A DNA stretch of 64,000 nucleotides from Manduca sexta (lineage: Eukaryota; Arthropoda; Insecta; Lepidoptera; Sphingidae): assembly GCF_014839805.1 (NCBI RefSeq), contig NC_051139.1, forward strand, positions 4,526,001-4,590,000. The letters are read 5' to 3'. A program made the position numbers and the translations under genes. Position 1 is the first letter of the stretch; every line of letters starts with the position of its first letter. A model generated the notes under the pieces. The model saw nothing but the letters and a program-made list of their open reading frames with translations, made no database searches and was not told where the DNA came from. Positions 23,294-35,549 of the stretch are shown one piece after another.

Positions 23294-23333
23294 ATCGATT
23301 CGACTCACTCGAATAATCGATCATAATATCGAT
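23294..23333. promoter_or_regulatory. Cluster of three ATCGAT motifs
   Basis: ATCGAT at 23294, 23316 and 23328. The sequence is the core of DREF and Cut/Onecut sites. A denser cluster lies at 56610. Confidence 0.2.
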
Positions 23334-23520
23334 GTATCACAGCTGCGCAAACATTTGAACGGCAGGCGTGGATAAAATTATTTTTAACTTGATTAGCATT
23401 ACGAATGTTGCATTGTCGTTTGGGTCTTCTTAGAAGTGGGTTATTTGATACTAAATTGATGATTTTTCAATGCTGACAGGAAAGTATGGATTGATATTAG
23501 TCTTTTAAATATTTTATGTA

Positions 23521-23726
23521 CAGTCAGCTACAAAAGTAACTGAACAAATTCCAAACTTCAAAACGCTTCTGCACATTAACTTCGATTGTTTTTTTTTCTT
23601 TACCTAAATAAAAGTTAACTCTTAGAAGTTTATTTCAGTGGAGAGAAAACAGTTGTTGATAAGGACGCAAAGTATTAAAAGCTATTTATAATTTTGAATG
23701 TGTTCAGCTATTTTTGTGGCTGACTG
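23521..23726. mobile_element. Tc1-like MITE
   Basis: 206 bp flanked by TA (23519-23520 and 23727-23728). The inverted ends are CAGTCAGCTACAAAAGTAAC and, from the right, CAGTCAGCCACAAAAATAGC, continuing CTGAACAMATTC in both. No reading frame. TA duplication and CAGTCAGC ends place it with non-autonomous Tc1-like elements. Confidence 0.9.
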
Positions 23727-23728
23727 TA

Positions 23729-24181
23729 CTTAAGTACTCAAACACGTCGAGGAAATATTCATTATTACAATAGACATGAAGTGTCATTAGCAAACAGTTC
23801 TCAATAGGAAAATGTAATGAGATCTCTCGTTTACCGGAGAATGTTTCAAAATGTTTGATGAAATACGAACGCTATCCGATAATGACGGAGAATGTATGCG
23901 GAATGATCAAACAGAATACTCAATCAGAGTAAAGGTAAACAAACCATAAATAGACTACATTAAAGTTTAAAAACGGTTGATTATTTCTAGAATCGAAAAA
24001 TAAGGCTATAAAGGTATGTTTATGAGCAGGGGCGCCGGGAGTGCCAGAAATAAATCACAAAAAATATAAATCACTAAATACAGTTGTAACAATTGGAACT
24101 ATCAACTACAGAGGTACTTTTTTATAATAAAGCATTTTTATATTATAAAATATTAAAGAAACTTAATGATATTATGTATTA
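23729..24181. other. AT-rich, nothing recognised
   Basis: No supported feature. Confidence 0.4.
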
Positions 24182-24432
24182 CTAGCTTTTGCTCGCGGCT
24201 TCGCCCGCGTGGAAGAGTTTTCCTGGATGCATTTTTTTCCAACTTACTTGATATGTCTATTATGACCAAATTACACAAAATCATTATAAATTCTAGCCTA
24301 TGTGTTATTCTAATGTATAACCAATGTTACCGTTAAGTTTCATCCAAATCCGTTCAGTAGTTGTTTCGTGAAAGAGGATCATACATACATACATCCATCC
24401 TAACAAACTTTCGCATTTATATTAGTAGGATA
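24182..24432 (+). repeat. RTE-like repeat, well-preserved 3' end
   Basis: Starts ACTAGCTTTTGCTCGCGGC and GCCCGCGTGG, then AAGTTTCATCCAAATCCGTT, a short (CATA)n run, and ends TTTCGCATTTATATTAGTAG. This order is typical of RTE-clade LINE 3' ends in Lepidoptera (from memory). No coding part remains. Confidence 0.75.
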
Positions 24433-25199
24433 ATGTTACAAATGCGCCTCCCTAATATTAATCTTAGTGGCGCCTATGTTTATATGTAATATTTTCTGTT
24501 AACAAGCCGCCGCTTTTTGCGTTAAGGGTCAACGTACAGATTTCGGTCTGGTTGCGTCAGTTCGAAGATTAATACGCACTGCCATCTTGGTGTGCACTGA
24601 GCCCGTATACCTGTTTCTTACAACATCCAAGTAAAGGCTAATTTATCGTGAAGAAATTATGTTTACGATGGATCAAAATTAAATTAAAATCGCATTTGTT
24701 AGTGATATTTTTGTGTGTTTGTTTTGTAATTATTCGATCTAGAGGATTTGATATAATCATGTCGAAGATTTTAAGTTTTGTTGAAATTGAGTAAATCACA
24801 CCAGTTTAATAAGCATTTCAAGAATGAAGCTTATTATTTATAATTCTAAATAATTCCATTATTGATTTATTATTTATACACATATAACATCAAAACAGTT
24901 ACACTATTAATTATTATTATGCAGCATTACATTTGCAACTATAATAGAATTGTTTTAAAAGTGTTTTTCGAAGATGACGTAAACGCGTCACTAAAATGTA
25001 TATAAATAAGTCGCTTTAAGCGCAAACACGTCTGAGTTAATAATACCGCCTTATCTTTTCTGCTACCAAGCAAGAATGAAACAGTGCGTCCTTACAAATA
25101 AAGATTTTATGGGCAGGTATAGCGCTTATCAAAGTCAAGTTACTGTTCATCTTATTTAGATATACGAAAAAAACGAATAAAAAAATAAACATAAAATAT
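24433..25199. other. AT-rich, nothing recognised
   Basis: A mildly GC-rich patch at 24500-24620 has no interpretable motif or frame. Confidence 0.4.
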
Positions 25200-25676
25200 C
25201 TACACTATTATACAAAGCTGAAGAGTTTGTTTGTTTCAACGCGCTAATCTCAGGAGCTACTTACTGGTTGGAATTGAAAAAATCTTTTAGAATTGGTTAG
25301 CCCGTTTATTGAGGAAGGCTATGCCTATAACATCACGCTATGACTAATAGGAGCGGGTATCAATGAAAAAGATTGCAAAAACGGGGAAAAATTATTTCTT
25401 TTAAAAGCTTCCGTTGCATGCGCTACGTAAAAACTGTTCCTCTTATAAAGTTCTTAAAAAATATATTACAATTTATTAAACAAAGTCTCCCACTGCATTT
25501 GCCTGTCTGAACGCGATAAACTCAAAAACTACCCACCGGATTTCAATGAAATGTTGTAAGCCAATAGTTAGACATTCTAGAGAGGACATAGGCTACTTTC
25601 TATCCCGGTAAAATATATAGCGGGACTTTTATCCCGGAAAATTCTTTCATGCGTGCGAAACCGCAAGCAAAAGCCA
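25200..25676 (-). repeat. RTE-like composite repeat
   Basis: Opens TACACTATTATACAAAGCTG and AACGCGCTAATCTCAGGAGC, passes a CATCACGCTATGACTAATAG block also found in the 46.5-kb tandem array, and ends ATCCCGGAAAATTC ... AACCGCAAGCAAAAGC. Orientation is opposite to 24182. Confidence 0.7.
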
Positions 25677-26519
25677 TAAATGTACATTTTTAACGATGAC
25701 GTAGATAAACTTCACTCAATAGGTTCTTCAACAGTCATAAAGAATTGCAAACATCGCATCTTTTACAACTTCAGTTCAGTTCGTACAATTACTAATATCG
25801 TTTTACCTTTTGCGGTCAGTATGAGCAAGGTCATGTCGCAACACCAAATCAATACTGTTTAACGACCCGTGATGGAATATCTGGTATTGTTACAATAAAC
25901 TTGAATGTACGATATTGACACCAATAGTGTCGAACCTTGTTTTATATTATTCGAAAATCGACCATTCATCATTCGAAGTGATGGATCGTTTGCGAAGTGA
26001 CTGAAAAGTATTTTGAAATTAGAACTGATTCATTCGAATGTATACGATGTAATTTTAAAAATCGATTTATTTTAAATCTTTGTGAATGTAGTTCGATTGC
26101 CTTTTACTTGTAATATGCAAGTTTGAATGCATCAATATTTTTTAATTCTGTACAGGCTTTGAATGAATTCTCGACACATTTTAAACTATATTACAACTAT
26201 TGCTTATTGTTTATTTGTGTCTATAGACACTTTTTTTGTATTGAAAACCCTTTTTTTTTTGGTTATTATGTTCTGCAGTAATGTAAGTTTGCAACTAATC
26301 ATTTAAATAATGGAAAATAATTTTAATCTCACCAGATGTCGTGAGTAGTAATTTCAATGGTACCAAAGTTTTACTAATTTTCAAAAATACAACTACAGAT
26401 TAAAAATTGTTTCAAACGTCAATTCCTCCCACCAGTTGGTACAACCCTAGTGGCAAAAAATCTGGCAATCGAATATATAGTCATCGGGAATACATTCCAA
26501 TATCAATTACAATTCGAAC
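25677..26519. other. AT-rich, nothing recognised
   Basis: A 60-codon frame at 25680-25862 has no recognisable similarity. Confidence 0.4.
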
Positions 26520-26700
26520 AGGGCCCTTATTCTGTATGATAGTGTAAACGCGTAACGCGGCCGTGGCATGTTATCTTCGAGAAATGTTCGTGGAATGGTA
26601 TTCTGTAAGCCAAATTTCTATAGTCCTAAACATGATGGGTTGTGTTCCGTGCTTGTTACACACTGTTAAAATAACGTGTGGGATAGAGAATAAGGCCCCT
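26520..26700. mobile_element. MITE family B, copy 2
   Basis: Inverted ends AGGGCCCTTATTCTGTAT and, from the right, AGGGGCCTTATTCTCTAT (two mismatches in 18). The interior shares GTAACGCGGCCGTG and ATAACGTGTGGGATAG with 4440-4613. Target duplication not clear. Confidence 0.72.
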
Positions 26701-27204
26701 GCATTTAATTAAATTACAAATTCTGGGCAGCCTGTGACCAATTTACCAGTGTCGTTAGGTAATGTCTATGTTGCAACATGACAAGGTCGAGGCCGCCGGA
26801 TGCGCCCGTGAGGTCAGTTTGACCTCTGATCAATCACTTTCTACCTAATGCGTTTTAACTAGGTTTTTATATTTTGCGTGGGCTATTGTTAAACAAGGTT
26901 AAATGCTTCCGAGCAATTGACGCTAGTGATGCATGATGCAGCAAAGAAGTGTTTGTCAAACTTTAATATATATTCTTTTTATTATGTATATTAGATATTT
27001 TATATTAGATATACGATATTTTTAGAAGATTTATTCGTAGATTCTTTTAGAACATGTAAGATCAATAAGAAGCTAAATATGTTTGCGTCTAATGATATGC
27101 ATGATATTCGTACCCGCTTGCTTTTATTGCAAAATCACTCACTCCAGTAATGTTTGAAAATAAAAACACACCTAAATAAAAAAAAAAATCTATAACCTTT
27201 CTAG
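26701..27204. other. AT-rich, nothing recognised
   Basis: No supported feature. Confidence 0.4.
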
Positions 27205-27329
27205 AAAATGTCTATTCATCTGCCAACGATGGCCGTGCCATCTCGATCACATCCGTCCATCTATTGGAAGGAACGGTCGCGGTCGGTCAACCTTTGATTG
27301 CGCCGGCGCCGATGCACCGATCCGAGTGA
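27205..27329 (+). other. Candidate terminal coding exon, GC-rich
   Basis: An acceptor-like CCTTTCTAG precedes a strongly GC-rich open frame ending in TGA at 27327-27329. The frame uses C-ending codons often (GTC, GCC, ATC, TCC) and encodes about 41 residues including ANDGRAISITSVHLLEG. GCGCCGGCGC is a local palindrome. No recognised family; could instead be a regulatory CpG island. Confidence 0.25.
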
Positions 27330-27982
27330 AAGTGCCCCATTACTGCAATCGAGTTATTAGGTGGCCTGATGTAATGCTCGATTCTTGCACTTTTTATCGA
27401 TATCGACGTTCATTGTTGTTTTATAACTATTTTGTATATTGAAATCATAATTGGACTTTTGTGGTAAATGGTAATGTAAATGCAGGTTTACCGTTTTGTT
27501 ATTTTTGTACTATATTCTGTGTTTTGTGATTTATATACTACGCCTAATTTTTTCTGACCTTAATTAGATCGTGGTACCATAGAGCTTTCTTATTCCGAGC
27601 TAGCATTAAGTAGGTATGTTTAATAATAATTTCAAAGACATTCTTACACTTTATCACCTTGAAATCACTCGTTGAATTTGGAGCATTAGTTCATAATTAC
27701 CTGCAAGCAAATATAATAAATTAATTATTATACGGAATCATAAAATACATTCATTAAAATAATAAGCGTTAATACTTAACGCGCAGTTTACCATTTACAC
27801 ATTGTCATCGCTTACAAGGAAGGAAAACTCAAGAAACTTAGTACTGGGCATTCCTAAGGCACTGCCCGCTCCCCAACTCAGATAGTCTCGTCATTCCTGT
27901 GGTTTCAGTAATGTCTACATTATCTAAATTACATCTCAAGCGTTTAAGGTATTGCTTATTGACTTACTGAGGGCTAAATAAG
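27330..27982. other. AT-rich, nothing recognised
   Basis: No supported feature. Confidence 0.4.
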
Positions 27983-28326
27983 TGCATCTCATCTTTGAGT
28001 AACATCTCAAGAAGTCATTATTGAACTATTTTATAAACAAAGCTTAAGTTTGGTATTTAATAGTTTGTTTTTAGCTGAGTCAGCGTTGTTAAATAAATAA
28101 AACTCAGCTGTAAAAACCGTCATATGCTATGACTTAAGATGCTGACTTTAATTTGACAGCATCTCATATTGCACTTCAGAACAAAACTGAGTTGCATCTA
28201 TAAATACGTCTTTAACTAAGTTGTGATCTTCTTATTGATAATATCACAAGTAGTATATTTACTATGTAATTATTGCTAGAAAATGTGGAAGCCGTGTGCG
28301 GCCTCAACATTCTTGATCTAGAATTT
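27983..28326 (+). repeat. Interspersed repeat family H, copy 1
   Basis: Shares an ordered series with 34473-34862: AACAAAGCTTAAG, AGCTGAGT, CATATGCTATGAC, CTTTAATTTGACAGC, ATTATTGCTAGAAAA, TGTGCGGCCTC, ACATTCTTGAT. Non-coding. Local inverted AGCTGAGT/ACTCAGCT. Class unknown. Confidence 0.7.
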
Positions 28327-28961
28327 TATTTACTTCGTTTTGCAGGAGCAGATTAGTTCTGCACTACACTACAGTCGTTTAGAAAAGTGACATGCTGCGA
28401 CCACACAATCGCTTTATCACTTTCTACAAATTGGTCAATTTCGTGTCGATCCATTCTCTATGGTATGGATGCACTTTGTCTTTTCTAACTGACAGTAAAG
28501 TATGAACTTGTGCACATAATTTCTAGTACAAATATATTATCAAGAATCTATATGACTCCTCGTTGACCAAGACCGTCGTTCCACTCAACAAGGCGAACTG
28601 CATCAGCTTCGATTTTTTTCTTAGTAACTTACATTCACTAACCACAAAGGAAAAATCCATTTACCTTTGTCCATTAAACCGCCAGCCGTTCGGCTCACGT
28701 ATTGTATATCGTGACCAAAATCGAAACGACAGTTTGACACACTAACGGTACTGCATACTTTGCAGCTGACTTTGCACAACGTAATAAACACGATGAAAAT
28801 CAATGCACGATGTAGGAAAAATGTATGAGCTGTTTTAAGAACTATATTTGAAGTCTATATATAAAAGATAGAAGGTGTTATTTAGGTGACAGGTTTTCAT
28901 GGTATTAATGAAGTGGTTTTTTTATGCTAAATAATTTATCGCAAACATCTTAAGGTTAGAT
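28327..28961. other. Unassigned
   Basis: Open frames on both strands at 28563-28803 look compositionally ordinary but carry no motif or splice context I would defend. Confidence 0.3.
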
Positions 28962-28998
28962 GCGCATTATAGCATATTGTTTATATGCTATAATGCGC
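28962..28998. other. Perfect 16-bp hairpin
   Basis: GCGCATTATAGCATAT pairs exactly with ATATGCTATAATGCGC around a five-base loop. No T-run or gene beside it. Confidence 0.6.
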
Positions 28999-30215
28999 CC
29001 CTGTTTATAACTCTTACTAGCTTCTTGTCCGGGTGCCTCGCCATTGTTTTGCTACTCTTAAAGCTTGCTATTGGTTGACGATAGACCCAACATTTTTCTT
29101 CAGGCAACCCACGTCTTTCAGTTGCATAAAATGATCCGAAATTTCTTTCTGTACTGTATATTAAAAGAATTTAAAGGAACGAATGTATGTTCTAACTAGT
29201 AAGTAGCAATAGATAACTATGTTTGCTACTGAGAATGTAGATTTCAGCATTTTAGGCTAACGCAAACATAAACACGATTGATAACGTTACACGTAACGGA
29301 GATTCGCCAAATTCAAAATGTGGGCCGCGTTGAATAATTCAAAACAAACATGAAAAACAAACGATTTGGGACGAAATACTGTTTTTAGGTAATTTAAAAC
29401 GTTACATGACGTTCCATTGAAATTCTGTTGGGGTGAACAATGAGTTACGTCAAGGTGACTCCTCGGTCACAAGAGACGAGCGTAACAGTGACCTATTGGG
29501 GAATGTAACAAAATTTTAATGCCTTGAAGTTGGTCAACTTTGCCTTCGCGCTTTGTCCTCATTGGAATTGTTTCAAGAAGGACGTCAATACACGTGGTAT
29601 TGGTTTTACTTTTGATTGCTGTGAAATTTAAACTTATAGAAAAGAATATTCATAAGTAAAATGGTTGTTTGTGCTCGAGAAGTCGTACTGAGTTGAAATT
29701 GTATTAAATTAACTTTTGAATTCAGTAAGAGGAAAATTATACAACATTCTTGTTTTCAAGGTTACTTCGGCTGGCAGTGTCTGAGAAATTTAGTGCACCA
29801 ATTATAAAAAACATTATAAATATAGACATTTATCCTTTCTCTCATTTTAATAAATTACCACAAATATTTAATAAATAGGCTTGTGCTAGCTAATCTAATC
29901 ATTAAATATTTAATTCCAAATCAATGCAAACCATTAATTATTGTATTAAGTCGAAGAAAACACACACACAACAAAAACATAAAAATTCCGTACGAATTTT
30001 AATAAAACACCAAGGCAACTTTACCATCACGATAACATTCCATGAAGCACAGTAAACCAGCCCTTTTATCTTCTATCGGAACGCCGCTATTCGCTTGTCA
30101 TTTAAAGACGTCTGCCAGATGGATTGGCAGAATCAGATGTCATTGAGATAGTAGCGATTGTTTACGGTGGGGGAGTGCTAACAATGGAACATACATTGTA
30201 CTGTCCATTAGAAGT
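28999..30215. other. AT-rich, then GC-richer near 30.1 kb
   Basis: Nothing recognised until GC content rises from about 30070, leading into the candidate exon at 30216. Confidence 0.4.
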
Positions 30216-30311
30216 ATGGCCGAGGAAGTAGTGGCCATGCATCTGAGCCTTGGACGGGTGAATAGGCCGCCAATGGACGTATCGGTGATCGTCCATGTTT
30301 CGCCTGGATTG
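30216..30311 (+). other. Candidate first coding exon A
   Basis: ATG at 30216 lies in good context (AGTATGG, A at -3 and G at +4). It opens exactly 32 codons (start MAEEVVAMHL, end VHVSPGL) and is followed by the splice donor GTAAGA at 30312. The island is GC-rich against its surroundings, and purine-first codons dominate. The exon would end in phase 0. No family recognised. A minus-strand frame over the same DNA is judged a shadow. Confidence 0.3.
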
Positions 30312-30534
30312 GTAAGAGAAATGTAATACGATGTATATGGAATTTTGTGCTGTTTGATAACATAGTTGTTTCTGGATAAATTTATTTATTTTATATATAT
30401 AAGGTATACAAATCAAATACTGGTTGATAATATAGTTTTTTTTTTTGATAAATTTATTTATTTTGTTTTGGTAGACAAACAAGGATACAGCCAAAATAAT
30501 ATATCGAACAAGTTCATAGAATAAAAGAATCAGA

Positions 30535-30700
30535 AGGCTTGGTCGTATCCCTTTGTATTAAGGAACCGAAGCAGCACCTGTGTATTGGGCACACACTTGG
30601 ACGCTATACCTCGTGCGTACATGGCTGATCTTCTTTGTGATTGACAGCCGTGACCGAAATTCGATTAGGAAGGAATCAAGGGAAACGAATCAGTAGGAAG
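30535..30700 (+). repeat. Interspersed repeat family I, copy 1
   Basis: Shares GCACACACTTGG, GGCTGATCTTCTTTG and CCGAAATTCGATTAGGA with 39370-39575. Probably a retroelement 3' end. Confidence 0.6.
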
Positions 30701-32748
30701 GAAAGCAAACTTTATCTTTAGGCTTTATTGCGATATTAATGACTAAGGAAATAATATAAATACTATAAAGCTATTAATTCACTACGGTATTCATGCTATA
30801 CACAAAACTAAATATGGCGCTAGATGATTCCATTATGTAAATAACACAAATAACCCGTAAGTAATATTTAATTAAACACGAGCGCCTATTGAATCTTTTC
30901 AATAATACATCTAAATATGAACATCAATTTACAACTAATGATCATCAGCAAAAACCAAGTAATGCGTCAACCAACCTTCATTAAGCAGTTAACAATATCA
31001 TAATTGAGACGTTGGAGATGTTTAGGTCGCTTAGATCAATGCCTTTAATAATGATACTGGAATTAGAATCTGAGTTAATTAGTTTTTAGTGGGCTAAGGA
31101 AGCGGAACTAGAATGTTTCCGCTGAAGACAATGGGTCGTTAAATGTTGTGTAACAGGTGCGAATCTCGGTGTTCAAGTGGATATTGTTAGAAATGTTTGG
31201 CTTCGAATTTTCGACGCTTGAGAAGCAATAATGTCTAAGCGACAAATATACCGAAAATGTGTACAATATTTGCAATTGACTGACTTTTTTGCGTCGTTTG
31301 ATTGAACAATTAACATTTTTATTTTCACAATAACAATTAATTCTGTCTGGCTGTTTTTGTTGCAAATAAATGAATATTGCTTAGCGACATGTGTAAATAT
31401 GTTTTTGTATTGTATTTCGAAAATTCTCTTTGTATTTCAAAGAATGTACTTCTAGATGATAAATCTAGAAATATATTCCATAGAAATGTTTTTAAAATTG
31501 ATTCAGAAGTTTGGTTTTTCAACAAAAATAACTATAGCAAGTGTGTCATTCTAAATAAACGAAACTGCGATTTTTTTTAATATGACCACCAAACCAAAAA
31601 TTAAAAATCAATGTTGTTTTACCTATAATACATAGTAATAAAGTTAATTTTACTTAACTAACTGTTATGTAAACTGAATATTAAATTGTATAGACGAAAA
31701 CCTAAGTAATAACAGATAACAACAGTCCTAAATTATATTAACTGCTCAATTAATTCACTGGAAGTGAAACCTATATATTTTCCGGCCGTTAAAAAACTGA
31801 CAACATCCATTTTTCAAGGTAATATTAATATTTTCCACTTATTATCCGGTGGCCTTTACCTTTCGAAATCTAGAACAAGATTAAATAAATACAGACACAA
31901 AAACCATATCGGACTATTTTAAACAATATTATTTCTAGTGTGAATTGACGCGGAACAGTTTTTTTGTACAGGTAATAATTTCTAGAATCTACTTAACACA
32001 AAAAGTTGACAAATATTTAACCTATGTTTGACATTAGAAAGAGATTTGACTCAATTAAATGCAGGTATTTTAAAACTCAGATTATTTATTAATTATTCCT
32101 CAACAATATAAAAATAGTTTATCGCCTTTACTTCAAAACATTTGTTCAATAACACGTTACGTCAAAACACTATTCTTGTCGCTTAGTACAAAATAAAACA
32201 TACAGCAAAAAATCCACAAATACAAAGGAAAAAATAAACAATCAAATATGTATTAATATAATTAAGAAACAGTACGAAACTATGTCGCAACGTCGTGTGA
32301 AATTTATAGACCGTGAGAATAAATTGTATATAAAAGGCCGTTTAATTTATGTACGTCAAATTAAGTAAGCTTTGACGGTGTTGTAACTGTTTGTTTTGGA
32401 CACAAGGCTCGGAGGAACTATGGTTTAACATAAAACGGTAATATCCGGCGAGGTTATGATTATTTGATTTGACATGTTTGGAGTTGTATTTTTTTTTATT
32501 TGCGCTGTCCTAGTTTTTTTTTTATTTACGAAATATTTTTGCACTAAGCGCAATAAACATCCGGATATCTTTTGATAAATTAAGTTAATAGTTTGTAAGT
32601 ATTGCAAAATTCCTTTTCCTAAATAAAAAGTACGTGCAAATACTAATTTTGTGTAACCATTCCAAATTAAAAAAAATATATATATTGTATGTACATGTCC
32701 TATACAGATGCCAGTATAGACCTATACAGATATATATATAGATGCTAG
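30701..32748. other. AT-rich, nothing recognised
   Basis: About 2 kb with no shared repeat, RNA fold or coding frame I can support. If exons A and B belong together, this would be intron. Confidence 0.4.
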
Positions 32749-32873
32749 TTAATTCCGTCGCATTGCATTAGTAAAGACGAGGTTTCCCAAACGGCCGACT
32801 CGCTGCGGATTCCTATCGAAGAATGCGACTGCATTCCGTTTCCATTTGATTTAACTTCGTACTTAATGTCTGA
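32749..32873 (+). other. Candidate internal coding exon B
   Basis: Follows an acceptor-like GATGCTAG and is open throughout (includes KDEVSQTADSLRIPIEE and CDCIPFPFDLTSYLMS). It ends at the canonical donor GTAAGT (32874-32879) with two bases of a split codon. GC-rich for the area. An alternative acceptor gives a start at 32772. Start phase 0 fits the end of exon A. No recognised family. Confidence 0.32.
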
Positions 32874-33112
32874 GTAAGTTTTTTTCTCACGTAATAGACC
32901 GTCGGTAATAGCCTTATCGTGTACCGAGCCTTATTAGTACATTTTTGGACTCTAAAGTATTTTTATGGATGAGATATAGAGTTAAATTAAGGTTGAATAC
33001 ATGAAGCACTTAGTTATAAATACAAATATATTATACTATGAACAGAAGGCTTGCGTAATGAAAAGCGTTAATACTTCCCATATACAACATCATCACATAG
33101 GTCATGTCATCA

Positions 33113-33344
33113 TAAGGGCTGCTTCGGTGTCGAAGTTGCATTGCGTGCACGGTTCGCCACCGCTCTCAGGTCCTAAGTACAAATCCCGGGTATAGTAATA
33201 TTGAATTTTTCTAATCAGTATTAGCCCGGTGACTAGAATTTGTGTCCGTATGGCGATAGATCACATCATAGGAAGGAACACACAGGCGAAAAGTAGGTGC
33301 CCTAGTTGCATCTCTGCCTACCCGTTCAGGGATAAAGGCGTGAT
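33113..33344 (+). repeat. tRNA-derived SINE, diverged copy
   Basis: Matches the 18613 SINE: TTCGGTGTCGAAGTTGCAT head, CAGGTCCTAAGTACAAATCC B-box region, ATTAGCCCGGTGACTAG, GTATGGCGATAG, GCGAAAAGTAGGTGCCC, TTCAGGGATAAAGGCGTG. Internal deletions. Confidence 0.8.
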
Positions 33345-33490
33345 TTAATTTTAAAGTAAATAGAAATGAAAACACCACATTCCATTAAATATCTTTAAAT
33401 TGAATTACGGATTACAACATACCACAATACTTATAAAAGAATCCATCCAAAACTCACGGAAAACGAATTTCGTCACAAATTTCCGATTAG

Positions 33491-33584
33491 ATACCGAACA
33501 TATCCGAACATTGCCGAGCAGTCGTTTAGGAACAAGATGACATTACACAACACAAGGTCAATGTCGCTGGGCTGTCATCGGAAG
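33491..33584 (+). other. Candidate internal coding exon C
   Basis: An acceptor-like TTTCCGATTAG is followed by an open frame (NIAEQSFRNKMTLHN, then RSMSLGCHRK) up to CGGAAG, with donor GTGAAA at 33585. Start phase complements exon B; end phase 0. The frame is open for about 80 codons overall. Weak evidence. Confidence 0.2.
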
Positions 33585-34472
33585 GTGAAAGTACGGCCTT
33601 GTTACGTCACGCGCGAATAGAGATGAGTTGGTCGCGTTATAGCGTAGGTTTGTTAGTATAGGCGGTTGTTTCCTACAAGCGGGAGCCTGGGTTTATCATT
33701 TAAATAATTGTTATAACGTTATACGTAATCAGGTGTATGATTATTTAACAATTAAGGCTAAGTTGGTTTTAAAATGATATATCGAGATTACTATATTATT
33801 CCAAGATCGATACACTCGACAATTAAGGTAAGGTGAGGTAGGAATTACGAAACTACATACATGACTACACATCTGTTTTATTGATCAGATGATTGAGGGA
33901 CTCTTGATCGCTAAGTCTTAGAAAATCGCCGTACAATCTACCTATATAATTATTTTATTTAATTTTTTGTATATTTTAAGCTTTTCTGTAAGCCTGATTT
34001 TTAATAAACTATTTGAATTTTGAATCGTCGACAGAATTAGGTTTTGTATTTTTAACTCGGTCGGGTTATCTTCAGAATGCAAGTTTTTTGTAAATGCTCT
34101 AAGTAAGGGTATGCAAAAAGCCGTCTTTAGTGTCGGTTACATGTGACGGCAATTAACAGCACTTAGCCTGAATTTATAACTAGGAATGCTTGAGTATTTT
34201 TACTAATTGCGTAATTAAATGTACTTATATTTATAAACAATTAGCGTTTTGCATTACCGAGATCTTGCGTTGCTAAGGAAAAAGTAATCTATGAACAGAA
34301 CAAAATCGTGCAAGCGATTTTTTTTAAATATAAGTACTTGAAATTAATCCTAAGGATGGTATTATTTACTAAAATAACTTATATTTCGTATTTTGTTACT
34401 TAAAAACTTGAAAATATACCTAAGTAAAAGGAGCTTCTCAAACTACACCAAACAAAGAGCTGTATTAACAAA
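33585..34472. other. AT-rich, one retroelement tail
   Basis: AATAAACTATTTGAATTTTGAATC at 33999-34022 resembles a LINE 3' tail. Nothing else recognised. Confidence 0.35.
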
Positions 34473-34862
34473 TCAATCTCGATTTTGAGTATGATCTCAA
34501 ATGAACATTTAACGTATTGAATTATTTAATAAACACAGCTTAAGATGCCATTTAACAGCTTGTTCTCAGCTGAGTTAGCGTTATTTAATAAACGAACTCC
34601 GCTGACAAAATCCGTCGTATGCTATGACATAACATATCATTTTGAGGTATTGATATTTACTTATTAAATAGCGACAACCTTACAATACTAACTTTAATTT
34701 GACAGCGTCTCAACTGATATTGCAGTTAAGAGTGAAAATTGCATCTATCGGCTCTAGCTCAGTTGTGATACTAATAATATTATTAGTATATTTTCTGTCA
34801 AATGATTATTGCTAGAAAAGTATGTGCTGTGTGCGGCCTCTACATTCTTGATGTAGAATTAC
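34473..34862 (+). repeat. Interspersed repeat family H, copy 2
   Basis: Same order of blocks as 27983-28326, about 45 bp longer in the middle (34640-34690 is absent from copy 1). Ends near CATTCTTGATGTAGAATT. Confidence 0.7.
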
Positions 34863-35549
34863 AATCCGAATTAAACAAACACATGCCCGGCCCGCAATAA
34901 ACGACGTGGTTTTACCATTTTGACCACTATTCCATTGTATTACAAAACTTTTAGTGTCAAACACTAACCTCTAACATTAACAGCTCATTGAGTAACATTA
35001 CCAGATACTTATGCAATACCAAACATTGACTCGTATACTGGACAAAACATTACATCTTATCAATTATTATTGTTTTAGACCCTGGAATCCAGTCATTAAG
35101 GGCAATTTGTTATGTGTAGGTTGCGAAACATTAGTTTGTTTGATTTGAGACGCAAAAACATGTCCGTTAGCGTATTGTGATTGTCAGAAGGTTATGCATA
35201 ATGCTTTGTTGTATGTATTGTACTTTAAAGCCAGTACTTACGTAATTTGATTTATGAAAACTTCTTTTGAACAGATAAATCCCTTCCTAAGGTCTTTGTA
35301 GAAATGATTTCATTGTACGAAGGAGATCGCTCTGAGCCATAAGACCGCCTATTATTGAACTAACTATAATTAATTAGTATATGTATATTTTTCTTTTACT
35401 TATATGGTGTTCAAAAAAGAATGATGTATCTATCTAAATCCATTGATAAATCTTGAGTCGAAATATTTGGAGTATTGACTACAATTTTATCACACAGTGT
35501 CATAGAGACATGAGATGATTTAAGTCATATAATCATATTATCATCTTGA
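34863..35549. other. AT-rich, nothing recognised
   Basis: No supported feature. Confidence 0.4.

Noticed and set aside
28563..28803. Open frames on both strands
   Set aside because: No ATG in good context, no splice signals and no motif; length is expected by chance.
30162..30494. 110-codon minus-strand frame
   Set aside because: Half is low-complexity AT-rich sequence; the GC-rich half is better explained by a plus-strand exon-like frame with a splice donor.
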